Shown piece by piece: positions 63,999 to 64,000 of a stretch of DNA of 64,000 bases; the first letter of the stretch is position 1, and every line of letters starts with the position of its first letter. Under the pieces are notes generated by a model, which was given only the letters and a program-made list of their open reading frames with translations, searched no databases and was not told the DNA's origin. The position numbers and the translations under genes are program-made. The DNA is from Colwellia sp. M166 (GTDB taxonomy: Bacteria > Pseudomonadota > Gammaproteobacteria > Enterobacterales > Alteromonadaceae): contig NZ_CP040755.1 in assembly GCF_024585285.1 (NCBI RefSeq), forward strand, positions 744,001-808,000, written 5' to 3'.

Positions 63999-64000
63999 TG

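Noticed and set aside
1-64000. CRISPR arrays, prophage structural genes, tRNA or rRNA
   Set aside because: No regularly spaced repeats, no capsid, tail or portal-like proteins, and no cloverleaf or rRNA-like sequence were seen.

Overview
The window reads as chromosomal DNA of a marine, low-GC gammaproteobacterium of the Alteromonadales, most like Colwellia or Thalassotalea. This is judged from protein similarity and gene order recognised by eye: pepN with a DUF2835 gene, proQ-prc with msrC, a GntR-prpB-prpC-acnD-prpF methylcitrate operon, and rne/rluC/maf/yceD-rpmF-plsX-fab-pabC-mltG-tmk-holB-pilZ-tatD. No rRNA, tRNA or CRISPR array was seen.

Bases 1-42,600 are mostly core genome. Positions 1-5,841 hold an envelope cluster on the minus strand: a DUF1302 outer-membrane barrel, a DUF1329 periplasmic protein, a YCF48-like propeller and a truncated MMPL/RND transporter. 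They look like parts of one hydrophobic-molecule transport route. Next come pepN, an NhaC antiporter, prc-proQ, and msrC. The propionate (2-methylcitrate) operon at 15.0-22.1 kb has a GntR/FCD regulator and three copies of a TTGTCGACA-type operator around the regulator start. A SpmA-SpmB-like fusion follows. A gene-free gap at 23.6-24.0 kb carries a promoter, two hairpins and a strong plus-strand terminator, and I interpret it as an undescribed small RNA. The fatty-acid/cell-wall/replication cluster (24.0-34.1 kb) keeps the enterobacterial order but has no fabH between plsX and fabD. Between maf and rluC lie a small secreted protein, a CBS-pair protein and a 240-bp palindromic MITE. rne has a long structured leader.

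An IS3-family element (42,788-44,053, 3-bp ATA duplication) marks the edge of an accessory region that runs to the end of the window and is markedly AT-rich. It contains two putative conflict systems.

System A (55,205 down to 44,416) is a tightly coupled operon: a TOPRIM (JetD/MksG-like) protein, a MukB/JetC-like SMC ATPase, a kleisin-like protein, a MukE/JetB-like protein, a 1,225-aa protein with a C-terminal PD-(D/E)XK nuclease, and a two-TM protein carrying a second PD-(D/E)XK nuclease. A divergent WYL-type regulator sits at its head. The core resembles Wadjet/MksBEFG anti-plasmid systems, but gene order, the short TOPRIM protein and the two added nucleases are unusual. This is my best candidate for an undescribed system.

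System B (window end down to 56,161) looks like an ABC-three-component (ABC-3C) system: membrane protein, MBL-fold hydrolase, trypsin-like protease, middle component, and an SMC/Rad50-like ATPase, followed by a DUF4145 protein and a second helical protein. The ATPase is split into two frames at an A8 tract. All family assignments come from motifs read by eye; no database search was possible.
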